Positions 44,217 to 52,755 of a DNA stretch of 64,000 bases are shown one piece after another. The translations under genes and the position numbers were made by a program. The notes under the pieces are model-generated. The model saw only the letters and a list, made by a program, of their open reading frames with translations, was not told the DNA's origin and searched no databases. Origin of the DNA: Myroides fluvii (GTDB lineage: Bacteria; Bacteroidota; Bacteroidia; Flavobacteriales; Flavobacteriaceae); contig NZ_CP039934.1 of NCBI RefSeq assembly GCF_009792295.1, positions 702,501 through 766,500 of the forward strand, read 5' to 3'. Every line of letters begins with the position of its first letter. The first letter of the stretch is position 1.

Positions 44217-45050
44217 ATGCAGCAGATAATTAATTTTTTTATAAAAAACAGTACTAAGTTACTGTTTTTGCTGCTTTTAGTTATATCATTTGTCTTAGTA
44301 CTACGAACGCATACTTTTCACAAGAGTTCGTTTATTAGTTCGGCAAATGGTGTGACAGGTTACGTCTATGAAAATGTAAATGATTTAAAGGAATACATGC
44401 GTCTTAAAACAGAAAATGACGCTTTAGTTCTGGAAAATGCCCTCTTGAAAAAACAAGCTTTCAATAGTGCTGTTATCACGGATTCTATTCCTATTGAATT
44501 ACCAATTCTCACTACTTCTGAAGAAATCTACAACGTTATTGTAGCCAAAGTGATTAAAAATGAGTTTACCACCAAGGAAAACTATTTAACCATCAAAGGA
44601 GGAGAACGAGAGGGTATTACAAAAGATTTAGGAGTAATCAATAGCAACGGAATTGTAGGTATTATTCAAAAATCATCCACCAAATATTCGACGGTACAGA
44701 GTATCTTAAACGCCAAATCTAAAATCAATGCCAAAATTAAAGGATCCAATCACTTTGGAACCTTACAATGGGATGGTAAAAGCACGGGCTATGTTCAATT
44801 AAATGACATTCCGCGTCTAGCTGAACTCTTCCAAGGCGACACCATTGTCACTGGAGGTATTTCGGATATTTTTCCAGAAAATATTCCAATCGGCACCATT
44901 GAAAAAGCGTATACTACTGAAAGCTCCAATTACTTTACCATTGAGGTCAAGCTTTTTAATGACATGACTAACTTAGGGTACGTCTATGTGATTAAAAATA
45001 ACGACATTGAAGAAATTAACGAACTAGAAGAAGCTACACGCAATGAATAG
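44217..45050 (+). CDS. mreC: Rod shape-determining protein MreC
   Basis: MreC is the periplasmic scaffold connecting MreB to PBP2. The 277-residue protein has one N-terminal transmembrane helix (about 13-32), a coiled-coil (about 55-85), and a beta-rich C-terminal domain with the GVINSNGIVGII and SGYVQLNDIP-like family segments (LGVINSNGIVGIIQKSS near 140-156). It follows mreB by 8 bases and overlaps mreD by 8 bases. Confidence 0.93.
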   Translation: MQQIINFFIKNSTKLLFLLLLVISFVLVLRTHTFHKSSFISSANGVTGYVYENVNDLKEYMRLKTENDALVLENALLKKQAFNSAVITDSIPIELPILTTSEEIYNVIVAKVIKNEFTTKENYLTIKGGEREGITKDLGVINSNGIVGIIQKSSTKYSTVQSILNAKSKINAKIKGSNHFGTLQWDGKSTGYVQLNDIPRLAELFQGDTIVTGGISDIFPENIPIGTIEKAYTTESSNYFTIEVKLFNDMTNLGYVYVIKNNDIEEINELEEATRNE

Positions 45051-45564
45051 TGCTATATCCAATATTACGCGTTTTGTTATTTTGCTAATTATTCAAGTAT
45101 TAGTATTTAACAACTTGGATTTATTCTCCTTTATTAATCCATTTCCGTATATACTTTTTATCGTACTCTATCCAACAGATGGCAATAAAGCGTTATTTTA
45201 CATCTCTAGTTTTCTTTTGGGACTAACCATAGACATGTTTGAAAACTCTGGTGGTGTACATGCTGCCGCCTCACTCCTACTGGCGTTCAGTAGGCCTTTG
45301 GTATTAAAATTTTCTTTTGGTATTAGTTATCAATATCACAACCTCAATATTTATAAAAAAGTAACCAAGGATTTATTTTCTTCTATGGAAGTCCTGGGGT
45401 ATCTAATTATTATGGTAGTGATTCACCATGTGGTTTTATTTGCACTCGAATTTCTGCGTTTTAATTTTATTTTGGAAATCTTATTGCGAACTTTACTAAC
45501 AACGGTAGCAACATTAGTGAGTTGCATCTTAATCCTCTATCTGATCAAACCATCTAAACGATGA
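45043..45564 (+). CDS. mreD: Rod shape-determining protein MreD
   Basis: This 173-residue inner-membrane protein with five or six helices is conserved mainly by topology. It begins inside the mreC 3' end (8-base overlap) and its stop overlaps the mrdA start (4 bases), leaving little doubt about identity. The motif FINPFPYILFIVLYP near residues 29-43, with conserved Pro-rich start of the second helix, is typical for MreD of Bacteroidota. Confidence 0.88.
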   Translation: MNSAISNITRFVILLIIQVLVFNNLDLFSFINPFPYILFIVLYPTDGNKALFYISSFLLGLTIDMFENSGGVHAAASLLLAFSRPLVLKFSFGISYQYHNLNIYKKVTKDLFSSMEVLGYLIIMVVIHHVVLFALEFLRFNFILEILLRTLLTTVATLVSCILILYLIKPSKR

Positions 45565-47426
45565 GAAAGTTATTACTTCCTATCCTCATAGTTGCAGTAA
45601 CTATAACCATTCTTATTCGACTGTTTTACTTACAAGTCGTGGATGACACCTATATCAAAAAATCAGAAAACAATGCCTTAAAAATCGTTTATGAATATCC
45701 TGAACGAGGCTATGTATTCGATCGAAATAAAAAATTACTAGTTGCGAATCAACCTTCGTATGACATTATGGTTATACCAAGAGAGGTTAAAGATATCGAC
45801 ACACTTGCTTTGTGTAAATTACTCGATGTCACCCTCGATGAATTCAATACCAAATTACAAAAAGCAACGGTGTATAGTCCCCGACTGCCTTCTGTATTTT
45901 TAGCCCAATTGAGCAAAGCCGAATATGCAGCCTTCCAAGAGAAGATTCGCCATTTCAATGGTTTTTACGTACAGAAACGCTCCTTGCGAGATTATCAAGT
46001 AAATGCTGGGGCTAATGTTTTTGGCTATATACGCCAAGTAAACGAAGACAACATCAAAAACAACCCTTACTATCGTTCTGGAGATTTAATTGGTATTCAA
46101 GGAGTTGAACAACAATACGAAGATATTTTACGCGGAACAAAAGGAGTAAAATACATCCAACGCGACCGCTTTAATCGAGAAATCGGTTCTTTTAAAGATG
46201 GGGTTTACGACACCATCTCGATCAAAGGAAGTGATATTACTTTGACCATTGATTATGAGTTACAAGCCTATGGAGAGCTTTTAATGCAAAATAAACGAGG
46301 GGGTATTGTTGCCATCGAACCGAAATCGGGTGAAATTCTTGCACTTATCAATGCGCCATCCTATGACCCTGCCTTATTAGTAGGGAGAGAACGCTCAAAG
46401 AACTACACCAAATTATACAATGACTCATTAGCAAAACCACTATACAATCGCGTATTATCTGGAGAATATTCACCAGGATCCCCTTTTAAAATCCTAACAG
46501 GTTTAATAGGCTTACAAGAAGGAGTTATTACAGAACACTCTGCCTTTTCATGCAGTAGAGGTTTTTACTATGGACGAGGGGCTTGGATGGGTTGCCACGA
46601 TACAGGAACTTGGAGTCTGCGACATGCGATTGCGCTATCGTGTAACACTTACTTTGCTCAGACGTATAAAAAGATTATTGAGAAATACAAAACCCCTTCA
46701 GAAGGAATTGATCGCTGGAGCAAACACTTAGAGAGCTTTGGACTTGGTCAATTTCTAGGATATGATTTACCTGAAGGTCGAAAAGGTCACATTCCCAATT
46801 CGGAATATTACGACCGTTGGTATCCGAACAAAGGATGGAAAAGCACCACGACAATTTCTAATTCTATTGGACAAGGCGAGGTCATTATGACTCCCATGCA
46901 GTTAGCTAACATGGCAGCAGCCGTAGCCAATCGCGGTTATTATTACACGCCTCATATCATCAAAGATATTGAAGATCACAATATTGACAAAAAGTTCGTT
47001 ACCAAACAAGTAACTACAATTGACCCAAAACACTTTGACCCCATTATCCAAGGAATGAATCAAGTATTCCACATTGGTACAGGGCGTAGTGTGGCCGTTC
47101 CACAATTGGAAATGGCGGGAAAGACGGGAACAGTAGAAAACTTTACGCGTATCAATGGAAAGCGCTACCAATTAGCCGATCACTCTGTATTCGTTGCCTT
47201 TGCACCTGTAGATGATCCTAAAATTGTCATTGCCGTTTTTATTGAAAATGGTGTTTGGGGAGCCCGATGGGCAGCTCCTATTACTAGTTTAATGCTTCAA
47301 AAATATTTACTCCCCGAAATTGTTCGCCCAGATTTAGAAAAGCGAATGCTCGAAGGAAGTTTAGAAAGTGAATACAACAAGGTTTTACAACTATTTAATT
47401 TAGCAGATAAGCAGAAAAAACAATGA
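45561..47426 (+). CDS. mrdA: Penicillin-binding protein 2 (elongasome transpeptidase)
   Basis: PBP2 crosslinks peptidoglycan during elongation with RodA. The 621-residue class B PBP has an N-terminal anchor (about 5-24), the dimerisation domain with RGYVFDRNKKLLVANQPSYD near 55-74, and the transpeptidase with catalytic S-x-x-K in SPGSPFK near 304-310, SxN in ALSCNTYFA near 358-366 and KTG in AGKTGTVEN near 518-526. It overlaps mreD and rodA by 4 bases each. The call is confident. Confidence 0.96.
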   Translation: MRKLLLPILIVAVTITILIRLFYLQVVDDTYIKKSENNALKIVYEYPERGYVFDRNKKLLVANQPSYDIMVIPREVKDIDTLALCKLLDVTLDEFNTKLQKATVYSPRLPSVFLAQLSKAEYAAFQEKIRHFNGFYVQKRSLRDYQVNAGANVFGYIRQVNEDNIKNNPYYRSGDLIGIQGVEQQYEDILRGTKGVKYIQRDRFNREIGSFKDGVYDTISIKGSDITLTIDYELQAYGELLMQNKRGGIVAIEPKSGEILALINAPSYDPALLVGRERSKNYTKLYNDSLAKPLYNRVLSGEYSPGSPFKILTGLIGLQEGVITEHSAFSCSRGFYYGRGAWMGCHDTGTWSLRHAIALSCNTYFAQTYKKIIEKYKTPSEGIDRWSKHLESFGLGQFLGYDLPEGRKGHIPNSEYYDRWYPNKGWKSTTTISNSIGQGEVIMTPMQLANMAAAVANRGYYYTPHIIKDIEDHNIDKKFVTKQVTTIDPKHFDPIIQGMNQVFHIGTGRSVAVPQLEMAGKTGTVENFTRINGKRYQLADHSVFVAFAPVDDPKIVIAVFIENGVWGARWAAPITSLMLQKYLLPEIVRPDLEKRMLEGSLESEYNKVLQLFNLADKQKKQ

Positions 47427-48676
47427 GAAGCGGGAGCGTACAAAAACATATTGATTGGATAACTATTTTATTATACCTGCTACTAGTAGTTGCCGGATGG
47501 ATAAATATTTACTCCACCTCACTACCTAGTGAAGAAACCAATATTTTTGATTTTAGCCAGATCTATGGTAGACAGCTCGTCTTTATTTTGACATGCATTC
47601 CCTTAATTATTCTCATCCTTGCCTTAGACACCAAGTTTTATGAGAAATACGCCCTTATCTTTTACATCTTGGGTATTCTCTCCATTCTCGGTTTATTTGT
47701 CTTTGGTAAGTCTGTAAAAGGACAAACCAACTGGTACCAAATCGGAGGATTAGGTATTCAACCTTCTGAATTTGTAAAAACGACAACAGCCTTGTTGTTA
47801 GCCAAGTACTTTTCAGACAATCAAGGAACGTTAAAGACCCTGAAAGAACAGGTAACGGTTTTTTTGATTATCGGTATTCCAACCTTGTTAATTTTAAAAC
47901 ACGACACAGGAAGTGCCATGTTATTTGCTTCCCTCATCTTTGTTTTATATCGCGAAGGATTACCTTCGTGGTACCTATGGTCCGCTTTTATAACCATCGC
48001 TTTATTTGTTGCGGCATTAATAGTAAAACCCTCACTCATAATCACTTCTATTGCACTATTAACACTACTGCATTACTATTTTAACAAAAATATCAATAGA
48101 AACCCCTTTATTTACCTTATTTTAGCCACCGTAATGTGCGGTTTTGTTCTGTCTGTGGATTACGTGTACGACAATGTACTCGAACCCCACCAAAAAGACA
48201 GAATAAACGTTTTACTCGGTGAAAATGTAAATCTTCAGGCAGAAGGATACAACTTAAATCAATCCAAAATTGCGATTGGATCAGGAGGCTGGTATGGCAC
48301 TGGTTATTTACAAGGAACCCAAACCAAGGGAGGATTTGTACCAGAGCAACATACGGATTATATTTTCACTACCGTTGGAGAAGAATGGGGATTCGTTGGT
48401 TCTAGCACGATTATCGTTTTATTCCTTTGCTTATTTTTCCGCTTAATATACCTAGCAGAAAAGCAAAAGAAGCGATTTAATAGAGTTTACGGATACTGTG
48501 TGGTGAGTTTTCTATTCATTCACTTCGCTTTTAATATTACCATGTTAGTAGGCTTATTCCCTACTATTGGAGTACCTCTTCCCTTTTTCTCCTACGGAGG
48601 ATCGAGTTTAATCGCCTTTACATTGCTGCTATTCATCTTTTTGAAATTGGATGCCAATAGAATTAATGAATGGTAA
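47423..48676 (+). CDS. rodA: Rod shape-determining SEDS protein RodA
   Basis: RodA is the peptidoglycan glycosyltransferase partner of PBP2. The 417-residue protein has about ten helices with SEDS landmarks: IGGLGIQPSEFVKTTTALLLAKY near residues 111-133, LKHDTGSAMLF near 157-167 (catalytic Asp region), QSKIAIGSGGWYGTGYLQGTQTKGGFVPEQHTDYIF region around 280-312, and FPTIGVPLPFFSYGGSSLIA near 380-399. It overlaps mrdA by 4 bases and is followed after 40 bases by a small exported gene. Confidence 0.95.
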   Translation: MRSGSVQKHIDWITILLYLLLVVAGWINIYSTSLPSEETNIFDFSQIYGRQLVFILTCIPLIILILALDTKFYEKYALIFYILGILSILGLFVFGKSVKGQTNWYQIGGLGIQPSEFVKTTTALLLAKYFSDNQGTLKTLKEQVTVFLIIGIPTLLILKHDTGSAMLFASLIFVLYREGLPSWYLWSAFITIALFVAALIVKPSLIITSIALLTLLHYYFNKNINRNPFIYLILATVMCGFVLSVDYVYDNVLEPHQKDRINVLLGENVNLQAEGYNLNQSKIAIGSGGWYGTGYLQGTQTKGGFVPEQHTDYIFTTVGEEWGFVGSSTIIVLFLCLFFRLIYLAEKQKKRFNRVYGYCVVSFLFIHFAFNITMLVGLFPTIGVPLPFFSYGGSSLIAFTLLLFIFLKLDANRINEW

Positions 48677-48716
48677 AAACACGAACAACAATAGAATCAA
48701 AATAGAGAAAAAGAAA

Positions 48717-49202
48717 ATGAAAAAAACGTTTTTAATTGCCGGTATGTTGATCCTTGGCTCAACAGCTATGCAGGCGCAAGAAGTACAAAAAGAAACACAG
48801 ACTACCTCGATTGAAAGTGAACTAACAGCTGTTGAGGAGCCTCTTCCATCTATAACAACGACCGCTGTAGAAGAAGCTCCAATCATGACACAAGAAGAGC
48901 TAAAGGCTTTCAAACAAGAACAAAAGCAAATTGAGCGAGAGCGCAAAGCAGCGCTTAAAAAGCAAAAAGAGATCGTTAAAACGCAAAAGAAGATCCAAAA
49001 GACAACGGAGAAGCTTAACAAGACAAAAACGAAATACAACAAAGAAAATGATACTTTTAACCGCGATATGGCTTTAGGAAAAATAGCCCCCGTTCAAGAG
49101 TTGAAAATCAAAACTAAATTGCACAAATATCAAACGGAAATTGCCAATTTAGAATTTGCACTTAAAGCAGAAGAATACAAATACGAAAATTTAACGAAAT
49201 AA
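48717..49202 (+). CDS. Small exported coiled-coil protein, 161 aa
   Basis: From the ATG at 48717 the protein has a signal peptide (MKKTFLIAGMLILGSTAMQAQ), a Thr/Glu-rich linker, and a long, highly charged coiled coil (about residues 58-161) rich in Lys, Gln and Glu. An upstream in-frame start at 48651 would overlap rodA and spoil the signal peptide, so it is not used. It sits 40 bases after rodA, before a strong terminator, making it the last gene of the elongasome operon. Function unknown; a periplasmic factor linked to cell-wall growth is a guess from position only. Confidence 0.75.
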   Translation: MKKTFLIAGMLILGSTAMQAQEVQKETQTTSIESELTAVEEPLPSITTTAVEEAPIMTQEELKAFKQEQKQIERERKAALKKQKEIVKTQKKIQKTTEKLNKTKTKYNKENDTFNRDMALGKIAPVQELKIKTKLHKYQTEIANLEFALKAEEYKYENLTK

Positions 49203-49203
49203 C

Positions 49204-49233
49204 AAAAAAGCGAAACTCCGGTTTCGCTTTTTT
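49204..49233 (+). terminator. Terminator of the mre-rodA operon
   Basis: A 13-bp stem AAAAAAGCGAAAC / GTTTCGCTTTTTT with a 4-base loop starts one base after the stop codon of the coiled-coil gene. Confidence 0.85.
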
Positions 49234-49253
49234 ATTTACAATTTACAGGAAAC

Positions 49254-49288
49254 AAAAAAACCGACAACTTTCGTTATCGGTTTTTTTC
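49254..49288 (-). terminator. Terminator of the tRNA-Phe operon
   Basis: AAAAAAACCGA (49254-49264) pairs with TCGGTTTTTTT (about 49277-49287), leaving a T run on the minus strand 5 bases beyond the last tRNA gene. Confidence 0.75.
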
Positions 49289-49293
49289 TGGTG

Positions 49294-49366
49294 TGGTGCC
49301 TCCAGGAATCGAACCAGGGACACAAGGATTTTCAGTCCTTTGCTCTACCAACTGAGCTAAGGCACC
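49294..49366 (-). tRNA. tRNA-Phe (GAA), copy 3 in transcript order
   Basis: The complement folds as a 73-nt cloverleaf: acceptor GGTGCCT / AGGCACC, D arm GCTC/GAGC, anticodon stem AAGGA / TCCTT with loop CTGAAAA (anticodon GAA), T arm CCTGG / CCTGG-complement with TTCGATT loop. A73 is encoded, CCA is not. It is identical to the two other copies. Confidence 0.97.
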
Positions 49367-49393
49367 AGTTGCTTATTCATCGTTTAAAATTTG

Positions 49394-49466
49394 TGGTGCC
49401 TCCAGGAATCGAACCAGGGACACAAGGATTTTCAGTCCTTTGCTCTACCAACTGAGCTAAGGCACC
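49394..49466 (-). tRNA. tRNA-Phe (GAA), copy 2 in transcript order
   Basis: This copy has the same 73 bases as its neighbours and the same GAA anticodon, starting 100 bases from copy 3. The spacer of 27 bases differs from the next one, so the duplication is limited to the tRNA and a few flanking bases. Confidence 0.97.
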
Positions 49467-49499
49467 AGTTTTAAACTAAGAAACTAAAAGCTAATTTTG

Positions 49500-49572
49500 T
49501 GGTGCCTCCAGGAATCGAACCAGGGACACAAGGATTTTCAGTCCTTTGCTCTACCAACTGAGCTAAGGCACC
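49500..49572 (-). tRNA. tRNA-Phe (GAA), copy 1 in transcript order
   Basis: This is the promoter-proximal copy, 73 bases with anticodon GAA, identical to the others and 33 bases from copy 2. Confidence 0.97.
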
Positions 49573-49615
49573 AATTGGCTTTTAGTAAGTGAACTTTTGT
49601 TCTCTTAAGCGGTTG

Positions 49616-49645
49616 CAAATATATAATACTTTTTTATTCTTCCAA
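49616..49645 (-). promoter_or_regulatory. Promoter of the tRNA-Phe operon
   Basis: On the minus strand TTG (49645-49643) and TATATTTG (49623-49616) are 19 bases apart, the exact Bacteroidota consensus. It is followed 43 bases later by the first tRNA gene. Confidence 0.7.
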
Positions 49646-49699
49646 AACTTCTCTAGCAATTTTTCTTTATTTATCTTTGTTACCCTAAGCAATGGAAAC

Positions 49700-50449
49700 A
49701 TGATTTACACTCTTGATATCGGAAACACCAGAACGAAACTCGCTATGTTTGAAAACAATAGCTTGCTAAAAACCGAATATCTTTCGACAAAAAATCTTAC
49801 AGAAGAACTTTTATTTTTTTTAAAAAAAAATAAAATAAAGCCCAAAATTGTACTGGCAAGCGTGGTTCATCTCGATCCTACCTTGCTCAATTGGCTCCAA
49901 ACGCATACGGATTTTACCCAAATTAGCCACACCACCCCCTTGCCTTTAATCAACAAATACCAAACACCACATACCTTGGGTATTGATCGTTTAGCGGTAG
50001 CCGCAGGAGCAACCATCAAATATCCGAACACTTCTCGCTTGATTATTGATGCCGGAACTTGTATCACCTATGACTTTGTTAACGCCAACAACGAATACTT
50101 AGGCGGGGCTATTTCGCCAGGTCTGCAATTGCGCTATAAAGCATTAAATGACTACACGGCAAAACTTCCGTATTTACAAACCGAAGATATTGATTATTTT
50201 ATTGGACAAAACACAAATCAATCCATTCAATCAGGGGTTATCAACGGAATTGTTGCAGAAATAGACAATATTATAGACCGTTATAAAAAAGATTATCGCG
50301 ATTTAACAATAATTTTAACGGGAGGGGATACAGTTTTTTTGGCTAAAAGATTAAAAAATATAATATTTGCTAATCCAAACTTTCTTTCTGAAAGTCTGAA
50401 CAATATATATCAATACATAATTGAAAATGATAAAAAGAATCATTCTTAG
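49700..50449 (+). CDS. coaX: Pantothenate kinase, type III
   Basis: CoaX phosphorylates pantothenate, the first step of coenzyme A synthesis, and is not inhibited by CoA. From the ATG at 49700 it has 249 aa: DIGNTRTKLAMF near residues 5-16, the PHTLGIDRLAVAAGA motif near 89-103, and IDAGTCITYDFV near 114-125. An upstream frame to 49589 runs through the tRNA promoter and lacks similarity, so it is rejected. TATCTTTG at 49672-49679 is a likely -7 box. The following outer-membrane gene overlaps by 23 bases. Confidence 0.93.
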   Translation: MIYTLDIGNTRTKLAMFENNSLLKTEYLSTKNLTEELLFFLKKNKIKPKIVLASVVHLDPTLLNWLQTHTDFTQISHTTPLPLINKYQTPHTLGIDRLAVAAGATIKYPNTSRLIIDAGTCITYDFVNANNEYLGGAISPGLQLRYKALNDYTAKLPYLQTEDIDYFIGQNTNQSIQSGVINGIVAEIDNIIDRYKKDYRDLTIILTGGDTVFLAKRLKNIIFANPNFLSESLNNIYQYIIENDKKNHS

Positions 50450-51692
50450 CTTTAGCCTTATTTTATCCGCTCAAGCTTTCGCTCAGCAAGGAACCGCTTC
50501 TCCTTATTCGTATTACGGAATTGGAGATTTAGGTTACAATGGTACAAATGAATATAAAGCTATGGGAGGTACTAGTGTCTATGCAGATAGTTTGCACCTA
50601 AACTTATTGAACCCAGCCGCTATTAGTCAATTAAAGACTACAACATTCACTGTTGGATCCACCTCAAAGTTCTACAACTTCAAATCAAATGAAAGCAATG
50701 ACAATATAAAACGTCAAACGATTGATTATTTCGTTGTAGGATTGCCGATTTCTAAAAAATCTGCCGTTATCTTCGGACTTCAGCCCTATTCTTCTGTTGG
50801 TTACAAAATCGAAAGAGAACAAATCAATGAATTGAATCAGAAAAAATTCAATCAACTTGAGGGAAGCGGAGGTATCAACCGTGTATTTTTAGGTACAGGA
50901 TATGAAATCACCAAAAACGTTCAAGTAGGTCTTCAAGCCAGTTACTTTTTTGGTAGTACAGATAACACAAACCAAGTTTCTATCCTAGACACAGGAGATG
51001 GATTTGGGTTAATATCGAGTACCAATGAAAAGAGAAAGATTGATTACAAAGGATACGAAATTAGAGCAGCCTTACAATACCAAGGAAAGTACAAAGACTA
51101 CGATTGGCAAGCTAATCTAACGTATAGCCCAGAAACAAAGTTAACAGCGGATAATCTAACCAATTTGCGCGTGATTAATTCAAATGGCGCTATTGTAGAT
51201 GCAAAGGAAATTTTCAATGAAAGTATCAAGTTAACAAAACCGCAAGAATTAGCAATTGGTGCCGGAATTGGTAAAAGCTTAAAATGGTTTGTATCAGGTC
51301 AATTCACTTACATCGAGAATAGCAAATTAGCATCTAGCTGGAATACCGCTCAATATGCAGGTTTTGAAGACACTAAACGCTATGCTATTGGAGGTTTCTA
51401 CATTCCGAAATACAATTCTTTCACCAGCTATTTTGATCGCGTAGTCTACCGCGCTGGATTCCGCTATGAAAATACTGGATTGGTTTTAAAGAATGAATCA
51501 ATTAACGATTATGCCTTTTCACTTGGCGCAGGTCTTCCACTATTTGGACGCACTTTATCGAATATTAATATCGGACTTGAATACGGAAACAAAGGAACAA
51601 AGAACAGTGGACTAGTTAAAGAAAATTACTTTAACCTTTCAATTGGATTATCATTGAATGATTTCTGGTTCTTAAAACGCAAATTTGACTAA
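50427..51692 (+). CDS. Outer-membrane beta-barrel protein, FadL-like, function unknown
   Basis: From the ATG at 50427 the 421-residue protein has a signal peptide (IILSFSLILSAQAFAQ) and the pattern SPYSYYGIGDLGY...MGGTSVYADSLHLNLLNPAA, which is the N-terminal hatch-like region seen in FadL/OmpP1-type barrels. Alternating aromatic strands continue to the end, DFWFLKRKFD. It is conserved next to coaX and lptC in Flavobacteriaceae, as far as I recall. Transport of hydrophobic molecules is possible but unproven. It overlaps coaX by 23 bases and precedes lptC by 12 bases. Confidence 0.75.
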   Translation: MIKRIILSFSLILSAQAFAQQGTASPYSYYGIGDLGYNGTNEYKAMGGTSVYADSLHLNLLNPAAISQLKTTTFTVGSTSKFYNFKSNESNDNIKRQTIDYFVVGLPISKKSAVIFGLQPYSSVGYKIEREQINELNQKKFNQLEGSGGINRVFLGTGYEITKNVQVGLQASYFFGSTDNTNQVSILDTGDGFGLISSTNEKRKIDYKGYEIRAALQYQGKYKDYDWQANLTYSPETKLTADNLTNLRVINSNGAIVDAKEIFNESIKLTKPQELAIGAGIGKSLKWFVSGQFTYIENSKLASSWNTAQYAGFEDTKRYAIGGFYIPKYNSFTSYFDRVVYRAGFRYENTGLVLKNESINDYAFSLGAGLPLFGRTLSNINIGLEYGNKGTKNSGLVKENYFNLSIGLSLNDFWFLKRKFD

Positions 51693-51704
51693 TTCAACTC
51701 ACAC

Positions 51705-52262
51705 ATGTTGTTACCAAAAAAAACACCGTACATCGTTTTTTTACTTAGTTTGATTGGTCTTACCGCATGCGAAAGTAAATTTAGAGACATCCAAAAAATA
51801 CACGATAAAGCTCCTTTTTACCCGGCAGGTATAGCAGAAAAGATGCAAGGTCAATACATTGACTCTGGTCGAGTAAAAGCGATTTTAATCAGTGACAAAA
51901 TGTTGGATTTCTCTACTGTAAAATATAAGTTTACTGAATTTCCAGATGGAATTCACTTGACTTTCTTCGATAACAATAACAATAAAAACACGGTTGTAGC
52001 AGATTATGCCATTCAATATACCGCTACAGAACTTATTGATTTAAGAGGAAATGTAGTCATCACGACTCACGATAATAAAAAATTAGAATCCGACCAGCTG
52101 TACTATAACCAACGGTTGGATTGGTTCTATACCAACGGCAAATACAAAGCTTCCACAGATAAAGAAAACTTCACTCAAGGCGTAGGTGTTGACTTCGATG
52201 GAAAGTTAAATGTAATTAAAGCTAGAAACAGTTACGCAGAAAGTATTAAAAAAGAAAATTAA
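51705..52262 (+). CDS. lptC: LPS export protein LptC
   Basis: LptC links the LptB2FG extractor to the LptA bridge in LPS transport. The 185-residue protein has a lipoprotein-like N terminus (YIVFLLSLIGLTACES), then an OstA/LptC-type beta-jellyroll (about 35-185) with GRVKAILISDKMLDF, FPDGIHLTFFD and LIDLRGNVVITTHDNKKLESDQLYYN blocks. The lipobox in place of the usual single helix is typical for Bacteroidota. It is in an operon with the preceding barrel and the small membrane gene 3 bases later. Confidence 0.88.
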   Translation: MLLPKKTPYIVFLLSLIGLTACESKFRDIQKIHDKAPFYPAGIAEKMQGQYIDSGRVKAILISDKMLDFSTVKYKFTEFPDGIHLTFFDNNNNKNTVVADYAIQYTATELIDLRGNVVITTHDNKKLESDQLYYNQRLDWFYTNGKYKASTDKENFTQGVGVDFDGKLNVIKARNSYAESIKKEN

Positions 52263-52265
52263 CTT

Positions 52266-52466
52266 ATGAAAGCATTACAGATTATACCTTTTCTATATCT
52301 ATTTGTTGCTATTTTATTTATTTATGATGCAGCAACTAAAATCCTAGCAGGTGAACCCTTCTCCAACTATTGGACAAGTTTTCTCGTTGCAGGTTTAGCA
52401 ATTTTCATGTTCTTTTTCCGCAGAAAATACAGCAAGAGAATGGTCGATCATTACAACAAAAAATAA
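52266..52466 (+). CDS. Small membrane protein, 66 aa
   Basis: The protein has two transmembrane helices (about 7-26 and 37-52) with a short loop (KILAGEPFSNYWT), and a basic C-terminal tail RRKYSKRMVDHYNKK, placing the ends in the cytoplasm. It follows lptC by 3 bases and ends before a terminator, so it is a genuine part of the coaX-barrel-lptC operon. I do not recognise the family. Confidence 0.75.
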   Translation: MKALQIIPFLYLFVAILFIYDAATKILAGEPFSNYWTSFLVAGLAIFMFFFRRKYSKRMVDHYNKK

Positions 52467-52481
52467 GCATTAACTACAGAT

Positions 52482-52519
52482 AAAAAACGCAGGATTCTTT
52501 TAAACCCTGCGTTTTTTTT
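52482..52519 (+). terminator. Terminator of the coaX-lptC operon
   Basis: AAAAAACGCAGG pairs with CCTGCGTTTTTT around a 12-base loop and is followed by T residues. The remaining 235 bases before the next gene are AT-rich and hold no other feature I can support. Confidence 0.8.
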
Positions 52520-52755
52520 ATTTATCTAGGTACTTCTTTTTTGATTTCACCTTTGCTTTATAATTTTTCCTCCTCCCCCATTATTCCCCTTTTTACTGTT
52601 GCTGAATCAAGCATTAAGTAAAAAATTCTGTTTTTTAACAGTAAAAATCATCCAGAAACACATTCTTTCTTCAAAATAATAGGTTTACCCCTTTTATTAT
52701 TAAAGAGATAATTGTATTTTCGCTCTCTGAAAAAAATTACACATAATAAAAAAAC

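Noticed and set aside
49589..49699. Longer N terminus for CoaX
   Set aside because: The extension overlaps the tRNA promoter and precedes the family start DIGNTRTK by 40 unmatched residues.
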